From: Rhodopseudomonas palustris
GTDB taxonomy: Bacteria > Pseudomonadota > Alphaproteobacteria > Rhizobiales > Xanthobacteraceae
NCBI RefSeq assembly: GCF_013415845.1
Contig: NZ_CP058907.1
Span: 2,480,001-2,544,000 of the forward strand
Length of the DNA stretch: 64,000 nucleotides
Reading direction: 5' to 3'
A program made the translations under genes and the position numbers. This document shows, one piece after another, positions 19,258 to 27,382 of the stretch (position 1 is its first letter; every line of letters starts with the position of its first letter). Under the pieces are notes generated by a model that searched no databases, was not told the origin of the DNA, and saw nothing but the letters and a program-made list of their open reading frames with translations.

Positions 19258-19779
19258 ATGGTCGTCCTCGAAACGAGGATTTCCAGAGTGAATTTCAGAC
19301 CCGACAGCCGTCGCTTTGACTCGGCCGACATCCGGCCAATCGAAATCAATCAGCTTGCCCCGGAGCCGGCTCGGCCTTGTGCGGTCGATCTGCTGCAAAC
19401 GGTCGGACTGCGCCCCACGGCTCAGCGCTTGGTTCTGACGCAGCTTCTGTTCGGGAGCGGCGACCGCCATGTGACGGCGGAAATGCTGTACGAAGAAGCG
19501 TCCGGATCGTCGGTCCAGATCTCGCTTGCGACGGTGTACAACACCCTCAATCACTTCGCCGAGCTTGGCTTAGTTCGCCGCGTCAGCGTCGATGGCAGCA
19601 AGACCTATTTCGACACCAACATCAGCGACCACCATCACGTCTATCTGGAAAACCGGCACGAGCTGATCGACATCCCGGCCTCGCTCGTTCAGCTCGGCGC
19701 GCTGCCCGACATTCCTGAGGGCTACGAGGTCAGCCGCATCGACCTGGTCGTGCGGCTCCGGCGGAAGGGGCGCGGCTAG
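19258..19779 (+). CDS. irr: Fur-superfamily regulator of the Irr type
   Basis: A 173-residue (from the ATG at 19258; a GTG at 19288 with an AGGA upstream is also possible) Fur-family repressor/activator. The winged-helix region has 'VGLRPTAQRLVLTQLLF' and 'LATVYNTLNHFAELGLVRR'. The following 'TYFDTNISDHHHVYLENRHEL' region, including HHH, is typical of Irr, the haem-responsive iron regulator of Rhizobiales. It is divergent from the P-type ATPase operon, which makes an iron- or manganese-linked role for that pump worth considering. It may be a second Irr paralogue in the genome; that cannot be checked here. Confidence 0.8.
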   Translation: MVVLETRISRVNFRPDSRRFDSADIRPIEINQLAPEPARPCAVDLLQTVGLRPTAQRLVLTQLLFGSGDRHVTAEMLYEEASGSSVQISLATVYNTLNHFAELGLVRRVSVDGSKTYFDTNISDHHHVYLENRHELIDIPASLVQLGALPDIPEGYEVSRIDLVVRLRRKGRG

Positions 19780-19864
19780 GATCGTCAGCGTCCTTCGCTT
19801 CGCCGGCCTAGCTTAGCAATGGGCGTCAGGCTGTTGCTGAGGTCTTGAACTCGCCAGCACGACA

Positions 19865-19885
19865 CGCGAGCACGAATGGCTCGCG
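19865..19885 (+). terminator. Hairpin after the Irr-like gene, possible terminator
   Basis: CGCGAGC and GCTCGCG form a seven-base stem with a seven-base loop, then GTTTCG. The T run is short, so termination is only possible. It lies between convergent genes ending at 19779 and 19905. Confidence 0.35.
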
Positions 19886-19904
19886 TTTCGATATCACCGA
19901 GCTC

Positions 19905-21281
19905 TCATAGAGCGCTGCCGGCTTTCTTCATCCGTTCGGCAATCGCAGCCGGCTCGAGTAAATGCAGCGGAGCGCCACCCGAGATCGATAGGGCAGCGGC
20001 AACGCCGGCGGCATGGCCGTATTCGAAGCACTGAGCAGTCACGCGCGCAGAGGCGAGAGCTTCGTGTTCGGCCGACAGGCAGCGGCCAGCAACGATGATG
20101 TTTTCGCCGGCCGCGGGGATAAGCGCTCCAAATGGGACGTCGTAGTAGTCGTCCAGCAGCCAGTGCAGCTTCGGCTTGTCACCGGCGTGCAGCTCGATCG
20201 GCCAGGGGGAACGGCAGATCGAATCCGGCCGTTTGGTCCCCGCGACGACATCCTCGTTCGTCAGAGTCTGAAGGCCCTCGATTGAACGGGTCTGCCGAAC
20301 GCCGCACTCCACGCCCGTATCGATGACGAAGCTGCGTTCACAGCCTTCCACGTGGGCCGCTAGAAACCTTGCGTACTCCCGCACCTGGCGCCGTCCATCG
20401 ATCTCGGCGACGGTCCAATCCTCCGGATTGATGACGTTGAGCATCGAGCCGTCACGCGCCGATAGCCGGGTCGCGTTGACAAGCAGTTCGCCGGGCTGTG
20501 TGGTCGGAAAGATCCAGATCTTCTTCCGGGGAAGATCGTAGTTCCTTCGATCGGCGGCTGTGAGCGCCTCCACGATTTCCGGCGGAGAGATCGTGTCTTC
20601 GCCCCAATGTGCGACGAAACGGTCGACGTCGACCCCACCGAGGCGGAAGAACATTGTCGGGTTCTGAATGCGGCCCTGGTCGCCAAACCGCCACGGATGA
20701 CCGGCGCGGGCAACGACGGCGGCATCTCCGGATGCGTCGATCGTGCGTTTGGCAAGGATCACCGAGCGGCCGGCATTGGACTCGATCACCACGCCGAGGT
20801 GGCGATTGCCGTCCATGATCACCGCGACCACGACGGTGTGGAACAGCACCCTGACGCCCGACACCGTCAGCAGGGAGTCGGCGGTCTCGCGCCATTTGAG
20901 AGGATCATGGGTGACGACGAACGTCTTGCCGTACTTCTGCGGCGGGGTGACGCCGCCGCGCCTGGCGAGTTCGGATCTGAAGCGTTCGGAAAACCCGAAG
21001 ACGATCTGCTTCGGCTTGCTCTGTTCGCTGGCCAGGAACAGACCGCAGATCGTCCCCGATAGTCCTGCCACGGCGGCGCCGCCGCAGAATCCGTAGCGCT
21101 CGACCAGGATGGTGGAGCAATTAGACTCGGCGACAACAGTGGCCGCAGCAACGCCGGATGCGCCGCCGCCGACGACGAGAACATCGATCTCCGCAAGGCA
21201 CGGGAGCGATCTTGCCTCATCAAGGGAGATCTGGTGCCGGATTTCCCAAGCCGGAATGTTGACGCATGTGGAGTCCATCAA
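19905..21281 (-). CDS. FAD-dependent oxidoreductase (FAD_oxidored family)
   Basis: A 458-residue flavoprotein. The Rossmann motif is 'VLVVGGGASGVAAATVVAE', followed by 'ILVERYGFCGGAAVAGLSGT', which is characteristic of the FAD_oxidored family, and a late 'GAGIGAA'-like site (seen as 'ENIIVAGRCLSAEHEALAS'). It would oxidise an organic substrate in the cytoplasm or feed electrons to a carrier. It is third in a - strand operon after an MFS carrier and an IlvD/Edd dehydratase, so it probably acts in the same degradation route. Substrate not identified. Confidence 0.75.
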   Translation of the reverse strand: MMDSTCVNIPAWEIRHQISLDEARSLPCLAEIDVLVVGGGASGVAAATVVAESNCSTILVERYGFCGGAAVAGLSGTICGLFLASEQSKPKQIVFGFSERFRSELARRGGVTPPQKYGKTFVVTHDPLKWRETADSLLTVSGVRVLFHTVVVAVIMDGNRHLGVVIESNAGRSVILAKRTIDASGDAAVVARAGHPWRFGDQGRIQNPTMFFRLGGVDVDRFVAHWGEDTISPPEIVEALTAADRRNYDLPRKKIWIFPTTQPGELLVNATRLSARDGSMLNVINPEDWTVAEIDGRRQVREYARFLAAHVEGCERSFVIDTGVECGVRQTRSIEGLQTLTNEDVVAGTKRPDSICRSPWPIELHAGDKPKLHWLLDDYYDVPFGALIPAAGENIIVAGRCLSAEHEALASARVTAQCFEYGHAAGVAAALSISGGAPLHLLEPAAIAERMKKAGSAL

Positions 21282-21329
21282 AATAACCTCGCGTGTGACT
21301 GGCGGCTCGGGGAGGGCGCGGCTGCGCTA

Positions 21330-23009
21330 TCAGCGCCTGCTTCGATCGCCGAGCACGGCTCCCTTCGAGAGCGGCTGGACGAGTTGGGCGTATTGCGCAA
21401 GCCAGCCATATTCGGCCGGCAGCGTCCGCGGTTTCCATTCAGCTAGTCTGGTCGCGAGTTCCTTTTCGGTGATCATGAGCTCGATAGTTTCGGCGGTCAG
21501 GTCGATCGTGATACGGTCGCCGTCAGCCACCACGGCGAGCGGGCCGCCTTCGGCAGCCTCCGGCATGATCTGGCCAACAGTGATTCCGGAGTTGAGACCC
21601 GACAACTCACCGTCAGTCAGAACCGCGACGCCGCTCGACAGGCCGGCGCCGACTAAGGCCGCCATGAACGAGCAGGCGAACACCGTGCCCGGGCCGCCCT
21701 TTGGGCCCATGTGCCGGAGGATGATGGCCTGTCCCTTTTGAATTGAGCCGTCGCTGAGGCCAGCGATCGCCTTGTCCTCGTCTTCGAAAACCTTCGCCAC
21801 GCCCTCGAACCGGCGGACGGAGGTCGGGACGGCGGACAGCTTCACCACCGCGCCGTCCGGCGCGAGATTGCCGCGAATGATGATGAGGCCGGGCTCGTTG
21901 CGGAACGGGTTCGACAGCGGCCGGATCACGCGTTCGTCCGGCGCGGGCGCCTCGGCGAGATTTTCTCCGAGGGTCTTTCCGGTGACCGTCATCGTGGAGA
22001 GATCGAGTTTGCTGGCGAGTTGCTTCATCGCGCCTCGCACGCCACCTGCAGCGTCCAGCATCTCGATCCGATGCGGACCGTTGGGACGCACTTGCGTGAT
22101 CTGAACCGCGTCCTTCGACAGAGCCTCATATTCTGCCACGACGTCCATTTCGATGCGGCTTTCGATGGCGATCGCCGTCAGATGCCGCACCGTATTGACG
22201 GACAGCCCCAGCGCTTGCGCGATACGAATTCCGTTCTGGATCGACGCCTTGGTCAGGATCTGCCGCGGCCTCAGATCTTGCTGAATGAGCCGCACGATGG
22301 CCTGGCCGACCTGCACCGCGTAGTCGGACAGCCGCTCGCCTCCAGCGCGGATCGGCGCATTGCCGGGCAGGGCCATGCCGAGTGCTTCTGCGAGGCAGTG
22401 CATTGAATTGGCGGTTGCGAGACCGGCACAAACGCCAGGTCCCTTGATTGCGGCGCAGGACATGTCGGTCAGATCCTGTAAGCTGATCTGGCCCGATTTG
22501 TAGGTTCCGACTCCGTTGTAGAGGTCTTCGATATCGACGTCTTTGCCGCCGCAATGGCCGCCGAGCTGATAGCCGCAGGTCAGGACGATCGACGGGATGT
22601 TCAAGCGACCAGCGGCCATCAACTGGCCTGGCGTGGTCTTGTCGCACGAGGCGAGCAGGACCATGCCGTCCAATTCGGCGCCTTCGACTTGGACCTCGAC
22701 GTCGTTCACGAGGAGATCGCGAGACGGCATCAGATAGCGCGCCTTGCGGCCTGCGGAGGTGACGAAATCAGACGGGGCAACGGTGCGGATTTCAAATGGG
22801 AGACCACCTGCATCGCGGATCGCCTGCTGCACCTTCCGGGAGATCTCGTCCAGGTGCTGGTAACAGACCGAGAGACCGCTGGATGAATTGACCACCGCGA
22901 TCTTGGGCTTGTGGAAATCCTCCTCCTTGATGCCCATCGCCAGCCATTGCGCGCGACGCACGGCCCACCGGGTCGAACCCGGCTCGAAGTTGCTTCTGAG
23001 TTCGTTCAT
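21330..23009 (-). CDS. IlvD/Edd-family dehydratase, probably catabolic
   Basis: A 559-residue iron-sulfur dehydratase of the IlvD/Edd family. Cysteines fall where pentonate-type members place their [2Fe-2S] ligands: C49 ('GLSVCYQHL'), C122 ('ASCDKTTPG') and one in 'GPGVCAGLATANSM'. I moved the start to MNELRSN at 23009 because upstream residues overlap the MFS gene's end. Being next to an MFS carrier and an oxidoreductase under a GntR regulator, it is more likely to dehydrate a sugar acid or hydroxy acid for growth than to make branched-chain amino acids. Confidence 0.75.
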   Translation of the reverse strand: MNELRSNFEPGSTRWAVRRAQWLAMGIKEEDFHKPKIAVVNSSSGLSVCYQHLDEISRKVQQAIRDAGGLPFEIRTVAPSDFVTSAGRKARYLMPSRDLLVNDVEVQVEGAELDGMVLLASCDKTTPGQLMAAGRLNIPSIVLTCGYQLGGHCGGKDVDIEDLYNGVGTYKSGQISLQDLTDMSCAAIKGPGVCAGLATANSMHCLAEALGMALPGNAPIRAGGERLSDYAVQVGQAIVRLIQQDLRPRQILTKASIQNGIRIAQALGLSVNTVRHLTAIAIESRIEMDVVAEYEALSKDAVQITQVRPNGPHRIEMLDAAGGVRGAMKQLASKLDLSTMTVTGKTLGENLAEAPAPDERVIRPLSNPFRNEPGLIIIRGNLAPDGAVVKLSAVPTSVRRFEGVAKVFEDEDKAIAGLSDGSIQKGQAIILRHMGPKGGPGTVFACSFMAALVGAGLSSGVAVLTDGELSGLNSGITVGQIMPEAAEGGPLAVVADGDRITIDLTAETIELMITEKELATRLAEWKPRTLPAEYGWLAQYAQLVQPLSKGAVLGDRSRR

Positions 23010-23073
23010 CGGCCAATCTCCAAAGATGCGGGAGCAATGAGCGTTCCGACACGGCGCCGGAACGCTCTTCCAC

Positions 23074-24381
23074 TTATCCGAGTTTCTTGCTGACGGTTTC
23101 CGGCCCAAGCTTAAGGCCGATCAAAGTGATGATGCCGAGCACCCACATGTAGGCGACGATAGGCCACCAATGATGGGCCCATGCGACGAGCGCCGTGGCG
23201 ATGAAGGGAGCGACGCCGCCGGCGAGCAATGAGCCGAGCTCCCGGGAGAAGGCGAAGCCTGAGAGCCGGAACTGGGTGTCGAACAGTTCGGCGTACCAGG
23301 AAGCCTGCGGCGCAAGCATCGCCGGATACGCAATGCCGAGGCCGATGCCAAATCCCAGGATGATGGCGGCGGTGGCGCCGGTGTCGAGCAGCAGGAAGAA
23401 CGGCACCAGCCACGCCATCGAAAGCAGCGCTCCCGCAATATACACCGTCTTGCGACCAAGCCGGTCGGACAGCACGCCGAAGAACGGGATGGTGGCGACC
23501 TGGACCATCGAGGCGATGATGACGGCCCACAGCGCGGTCGAGCGTGGCTGCCCGAGCGTCGTGATCACATAGGAGACGCAGAACACCGGATAGAGATAGG
23601 CAAAGCCGTTCTCTCCCATCCGCGTCAGAAGCACGATGACGAAGCTGCGCGGGTTGCGTTTGATCGACGTGAACAGGCCGATCTTCTCGGTCTTCGCCTG
23701 CTCGACGGCACGTTCATAGACCGGCGGCTCCTCGACGCCGCGGCGAATGAAGTAGCCGACCAGCACGCACACGCCGCCGAACAGGAAGGGAATGCGCCAA
23801 CCCCACTGCAGGAACTGGTCTTCGGGCATCGAGGCAATGACGGAGAAGAACACGGCGTTGGCGAGCAAGGTTGCCAGCGCAAAGCCCATCGGAGCCCAGG
23901 CGCCTGCAGCGCCGCGCTTGCCCTCCTGAGCGTGTTCGACGGACAGCACCACCGCGCCGGCGTACTCACCGCCTGCGCCGAATCCCTGCAGCAGGCGCAA
24001 TCCGACAAGCAGGATCGGCGCCCAGATTCCAATTTGCGCGTAGGACGGCAGACAGCCCAGCAGGAACGTGGCCGCGCCCATGATCACGAGCGTGAGCACG
24101 AGCACGCGCTTTCTGCCGTATCGGTCGCCGAGGTAGCCGAGATACAGGCCGCCCAAGGGGCGGGCGAGGAAGCCGACCGCGTAGGTCGCAAACACGGCGA
24201 GCGTTCCGACGTACGGGTCAGTCGAGGGGAAGAAGACCTTATTCAGGACGACGGCTGCGGCCGTTCCGTAGATGATGAAGTCGTACCACTCCAGCACCGT
24301 GCCGATCAGAGCGGCCCACGCCGCTCGGCGGGATTTCTGGTTTCCGCCGACCGCGCGTTGGTCCTGTAAAACCTCAGCCAT
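23074..24381 (-). CDS. MFS transporter, metabolite:H+ symporter (MHS) family
   Basis: A 435-residue 12-helix carrier. Features of the MHS group are visible: 'GTVLEWYDFIIYGTAAAVV' at the N-terminus, 'RPLGGLYLGYLGDRYGRKR' after helix 2, and 'LQGFGAGGEYAGAVVL'. Such carriers bring in organic acids, betaines or hydroxy acids with protons. It is the first gene of the operon and lies downstream of three GATATAT repeats. Confidence 0.85.
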   Translation of the reverse strand: MAEVLQDQRAVGGNQKSRRAAWAALIGTVLEWYDFIIYGTAAAVVLNKVFFPSTDPYVGTLAVFATYAVGFLARPLGGLYLGYLGDRYGRKRVLVLTLVIMGAATFLLGCLPSYAQIGIWAPILLVGLRLLQGFGAGGEYAGAVVLSVEHAQEGKRGAAGAWAPMGFALATLLANAVFFSVIASMPEDQFLQWGWRIPFLFGGVCVLVGYFIRRGVEEPPVYERAVEQAKTEKIGLFTSIKRNPRSFVIVLLTRMGENGFAYLYPVFCVSYVITTLGQPRSTALWAVIIASMVQVATIPFFGVLSDRLGRKTVYIAGALLSMAWLVPFFLLLDTGATAAIILGFGIGLGIAYPAMLAPQASWYAELFDTQFRLSGFAFSRELGSLLAGGVAPFIATALVAWAHHWWPIVAYMWVLGIITLIGLKLGPETVSKKLG

Positions 24382-24425
24382 GGATGTTTCCCCATTTTCA
24401 ACGAATTATAGCCTCATCGACTATT

Positions 24426-24453
24426 GATATATCTATGATATATGCTGATATAT
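24426..24453. repeat. Three phased GATATAT repeats upstream of the MFS operon
   Basis: GATATAT occurs at 24426, 24437 and 24447, spaced 11 and 10 bases, so all three face the same side of the helix. They start 45 bases before the MFS start codon in an otherwise GC-rich region. Candidates: operator for the divergent GntR/FCD regulator, or an AT-rich promoter element. Confidence 0.55.
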
Positions 24454-24790
24454 TACAGGTATGGCAGTAGAGTCCAGTGGCTTGAAGCCGACGGTCCGCG
24501 GTTTTGCGTACGCGTAAAATCGGGGTGGGGTAGGGGACGATGGGGTGGAACTGACAATGAGCGCCGGCCGAAACGGCCTTCCGAACAGAGGCTCGATCTG
24601 CCGTCTGCATTCATGAACGTGGCGGCGACAACCCGGCGATATTCATCCGGTCAACGATCCGGCGCCCGCCGGTGAACGGCCCTGAACCAGACCGAGCCCG
24701 CAAACGCGATCACGCGGATGCCGAAGACCACGGTCCCGGCTGTTTTGCAGGCTAGATTTAAGCGACAGATTTCCACCGGACAGCGGATAG
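24454..24790. other. Divergent intergenic region MFS / GntR
   Basis: About 340 bases with no supported gene. It must hold the promoter of the GntR gene. A 77-codon frame (24442-24675) has no family resemblance and was not accepted. Confidence 0.4.
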
Positions 24791-25468
24791 ATGCCCGAGC
24801 ACACCAATAAGTCTGAGCAGGTCTACGACGTGATCGAGAGAATGATCACGTTTCAAGAGCTGAAGCCCGGCCAAATGGTCAGCGAAGTGACGTTGATGGA
24901 GGCGACCGGTTTTGGTCGAACGCCTGTCCGCGAAGCACTGCAGCGTCTCGCCTGGGAGCGAATGGTCGAGATACATCCGCGGAAGGGAGCCTTCATTCCG
25001 TTGATCTCGGTCGAGGTCCAACTCAAGCTGCTCGAACTACGCAGAGTGGTCGAAGAATTCGCGGTGCGAACTTGCGTTCATCGCGCCACCTCCGTTCAGA
25101 AGCGGATGATGCTCGAATTGGCACGGGAGTTTGACGAAGTCGCAAAGTCCGACGACATCGTTCTGTACGGCGATCTGCTGAAGCGGGTTCATCAGATCAT
25201 CGTTGCGGCGGCGCAGAACGAATATCTGACCTCGAGCATGGCTCCGCTTCAGGGCCTGTCGCGACGGTTCTGGTTCGCCAATATCTCAGATCGCCCCACA
25301 GAGTTGATGGTGGCGTCCGAGAAGCATTCGGCGACGCTGAGAGCGATCAACCAGGGCGACGAGCAGGCCGCCGCCACCGCGTCGCTCGCGCTGAACGATT
25401 ACCTCACCGACTTTGCGTACCGCACCCTCCGCGGAGCCGATGCCAGGATCGCGCTCAAACAGCGATGA
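24791..25468 (+). CDS. GntR-family transcriptional regulator with FCD domain
   Basis: A 225-residue regulator. The N-terminal winged helix has 'LKPGQMVSEVTLMEATGFGRTPVREALQRLA', typical of FadR-like GntR proteins (short match: TPVREALQRL). The rest is an all-helical FCD effector domain with metal-type His residues ('LLKRVHQII' and 'SEKHSATLRAI'). It is divergent from the MFS-dehydratase-oxidoreductase operon and probably represses it until the substrate is present. Confidence 0.85.
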   Translation: MPEHTNKSEQVYDVIERMITFQELKPGQMVSEVTLMEATGFGRTPVREALQRLAWERMVEIHPRKGAFIPLISVEVQLKLLELRRVVEEFAVRTCVHRATSVQKRMMLELAREFDEVAKSDDIVLYGDLLKRVHQIIVAAAQNEYLTSSMAPLQGLSRRFWFANISDRPTELMVASEKHSATLRAINQGDEQAAATASLALNDYLTDFAYRTLRGADARIALKQR

Positions 25469-25506
25469 GCCTTGCCGGTTTTGGCGACGATCCTTCCCGC
25501 TAGCAA

Positions 25507-26127
25507 TCACACCCACCGCGACGGGGTGTCGACGTCGCCGGTCCATGAGTAGATCGCCAGCAGCGGCTCGTTGTCGGCGCGCATGGCGTGGACGACGTCG
25601 CTGACGTGCAGGATGGCGTCGCCCGGCCGGCGCAGTGCGGTGTCGGTGGCGACGGTCCAGTGCGGATGGCCGACCACGATCCGATACAGCTCGACCGCGG
25701 GATGGCGGTGCGGCGGATAGTAGGTCCGCGGGCCGATCAAGGTGAGGCCGAAGCAGACCTCGCGGCTGACGATCGGCGCCAGCGGGCCGATCAGTTCGGC
25801 CCAGCCCATGGCGCCTTCGAGGCCGGGCGCATCGTCTCGCGGCGTGTAGCCGTAACGCCACGGCAGCTGCTGCGCGATCGGGCGGAGGGCGGCTGCGACC
25901 TCGGGCGCTGTGGCCTCGGCGAGATCGAGCACCGCCGGCAGGTGCCGCGTCAGCGGGTGATGTGTCGGCTGCAGAACCGCAGCCTCCGTAGGGGCCGAGG
26001 CAAGTAGCGCTTCGACGCGGCGGATCTCGGCCCTGGCTGCGTCATCGGCACCGCCCGGATCGGCAAAGGAACGCTGCAGTGCTGTGATCAGCGATCGCAG
26101 CTGGCCGGCTTCATCGGAGGCGGTCAT
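25507..26127 (-). CDS. Probable dimethylsulfoniopropionate lyase (cupin, DddL-like)
   Basis: A 206-residue cupin. Metal-site residues are H140, H142, E146 and Y148 in 'YPPHRHPAVELY', and H180 in 'SDVVHAM'; this arrangement matches the DMSP lyase cupins, which split DMSP into dimethyl sulfide and acrylate. A domain of about 90 helical residues precedes the cupin. The start codon is directly against the stop of the methyltransferase gene. Dimethyl sulfide is a substrate of methylthio-alkane reductase, and MarDK-like genes lie 2.5 kb upstream on the same strand, which strengthens the call. Another cupin function cannot be excluded. Confidence 0.65.
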   Translation of the reverse strand: MTASDEAGQLRSLITALQRSFADPGGADDAARAEIRRVEALLASAPTEAAVLQPTHHPLTRHLPAVLDLAEATAPEVAAALRPIAQQLPWRYGYTPRDDAPGLEGAMGWAELIGPLAPIVSREVCFGLTLIGPRTYYPPHRHPAVELYRIVVGHPHWTVATDTALRRPGDAILHVSDVVHAMRADNEPLLAIYSWTGDVDTPSRWV

Positions 26128-27138
26128 TCAGCCCAGGCCCGATTGCAGCACCACATAGGTGTGGCCGATCCGAAGGCCGCTGCGATGCGCCTCCCACGCT
26201 GCGACTGCGCCGAGCTGTTCGCCGGCGAGGCTGGCCTCGATCGTCGCGGCATTGGCGCCGGCCGCACCGGGATCGAGATCTGCGAAAGCAGCCTCCAGCG
26301 CGTCCGCGGCGTAGAACCGGAACGGGCCGAGCCCCTGGCGCTCCCAATTCGCGTAGGTGGAGATGACGTCGTCGGCGTCGGCCTGCACCTTCCATCCATA
26401 GGTGAGGACGCGCGGCACCAGCCCGGCGGCGCGCGACATCTGTGCCAGAACATCAAGCGGCACGCGGGCGCCGACCGTCGACAGCACAACGCCGTCCGGC
26501 GTCAGCGCGTCACGCGCCTGCACCAGCGCGAGGTAGTGCATCGTCAGCAGCCAGTCGGTGATGAAGACCGGGATGGTTTCGCTGCGCGGGGCGAGAAAGG
26601 CGGCGCTGGTCTTGTCGGCTTCGATCTTGCGGCTGTCGTCGACCGGCAGATTGGGCAGGTTTTCGTAGATCACGTCGAACTTCACGCCCGCGGGAGCGAG
26701 CGGGATGAGGAGGTCACCGGCGCCGGCGTGCAGCGTAATGCCCGCATCGGGGCGAACATTGCCGCGCACGTTGCGGGCCGCGGTAGCGACCACCTCCTCG
26801 AACAGGTCGGTGATGCCGACGATTTCGGCTCCGAGTAATTCGATCGCCGCCAGCGCATCGACGCCCGAGCCGGTGCCGATCGAGGCGAACGCGCGCGGCG
26901 GTGTGGCGCGGTTGCGCGCGAGCACCCGGAACGCCGGTGCGGCGACGCTCGCCACCCAGTCGCGCTTGAGGTCGTTCAGGTCGGGCAGATAAGCGCGGTC
27001 GGCGAGTTCGATCTCGACCTCGTCCTTGATCCGCCGAACCGCCGGGGTGCCGAGATAACGGCGAGCGTCGAAGCGCAGCTTGGGCGCTGCCTCGGGAGTG
27101 GGAGCCGAAGTTCGGCCGGGGTTCAGTGCCGTCGCCAT
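26128..27138 (-). CDS. Class I SAM-dependent methyltransferase
   Basis: A 336-residue protein. Motif I is 'SIGTGSGVDALAAIELLGA', followed by 'GITDLFEEVVATAARNV' and a catalytic-loop-like 'YENLPNLPV' where HemK-type enzymes have NPPY. It is directly followed by the DMSP lyase-like gene with no spacer, so they are surely co-translated. A role in methylating or demethylating a sulfur compound is a guess from context. Substrate unknown. Confidence 0.65.
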   Translation of the reverse strand: MATALNPGRTSAPTPEAAPKLRFDARRYLGTPAVRRIKDEVEIELADRAYLPDLNDLKRDWVASVAAPAFRVLARNRATPPRAFASIGTGSGVDALAAIELLGAEIVGITDLFEEVVATAARNVRGNVRPDAGITLHAGAGDLLIPLAPAGVKFDVIYENLPNLPVDDSRKIEADKTSAAFLAPRSETIPVFITDWLLTMHYLALVQARDALTPDGVVLSTVGARVPLDVLAQMSRAAGLVPRVLTYGWKVQADADDVISTYANWERQGLGPFRFYAADALEAAFADLDPGAAGANAATIEASLAGEQLGAVAAWEAHRSGLRIGHTYVVLQSGLG

Positions 27139-27382
27139 ATTGTCACTCGCAGTCGGATTGCAAATTCAGAGTCGACCGAATGGGCAAAGCGGCACCACGC
27201 GCCGCGTCGCTGACAGTCGTCGATGATGGCACCACTCTTACGTCAACGTTGACAGCAGGAGTTTTCCTTGTCGGCAGCAAAGCGAGAATGCCATTCGCCT
27301 CTGCGAGGCAAGCATGGTCGATCATTGCGTTCGCCGCTGGCTCAAGAGAAGGGGCCGGGACCCGAGTCCCACCGACGTGACG

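Noticed and set aside
24442..24675. 77-codon frame upstream of the GntR gene
   Set aside because: No recognisable protein, no ribosome site, and it overlaps the phased repeats.
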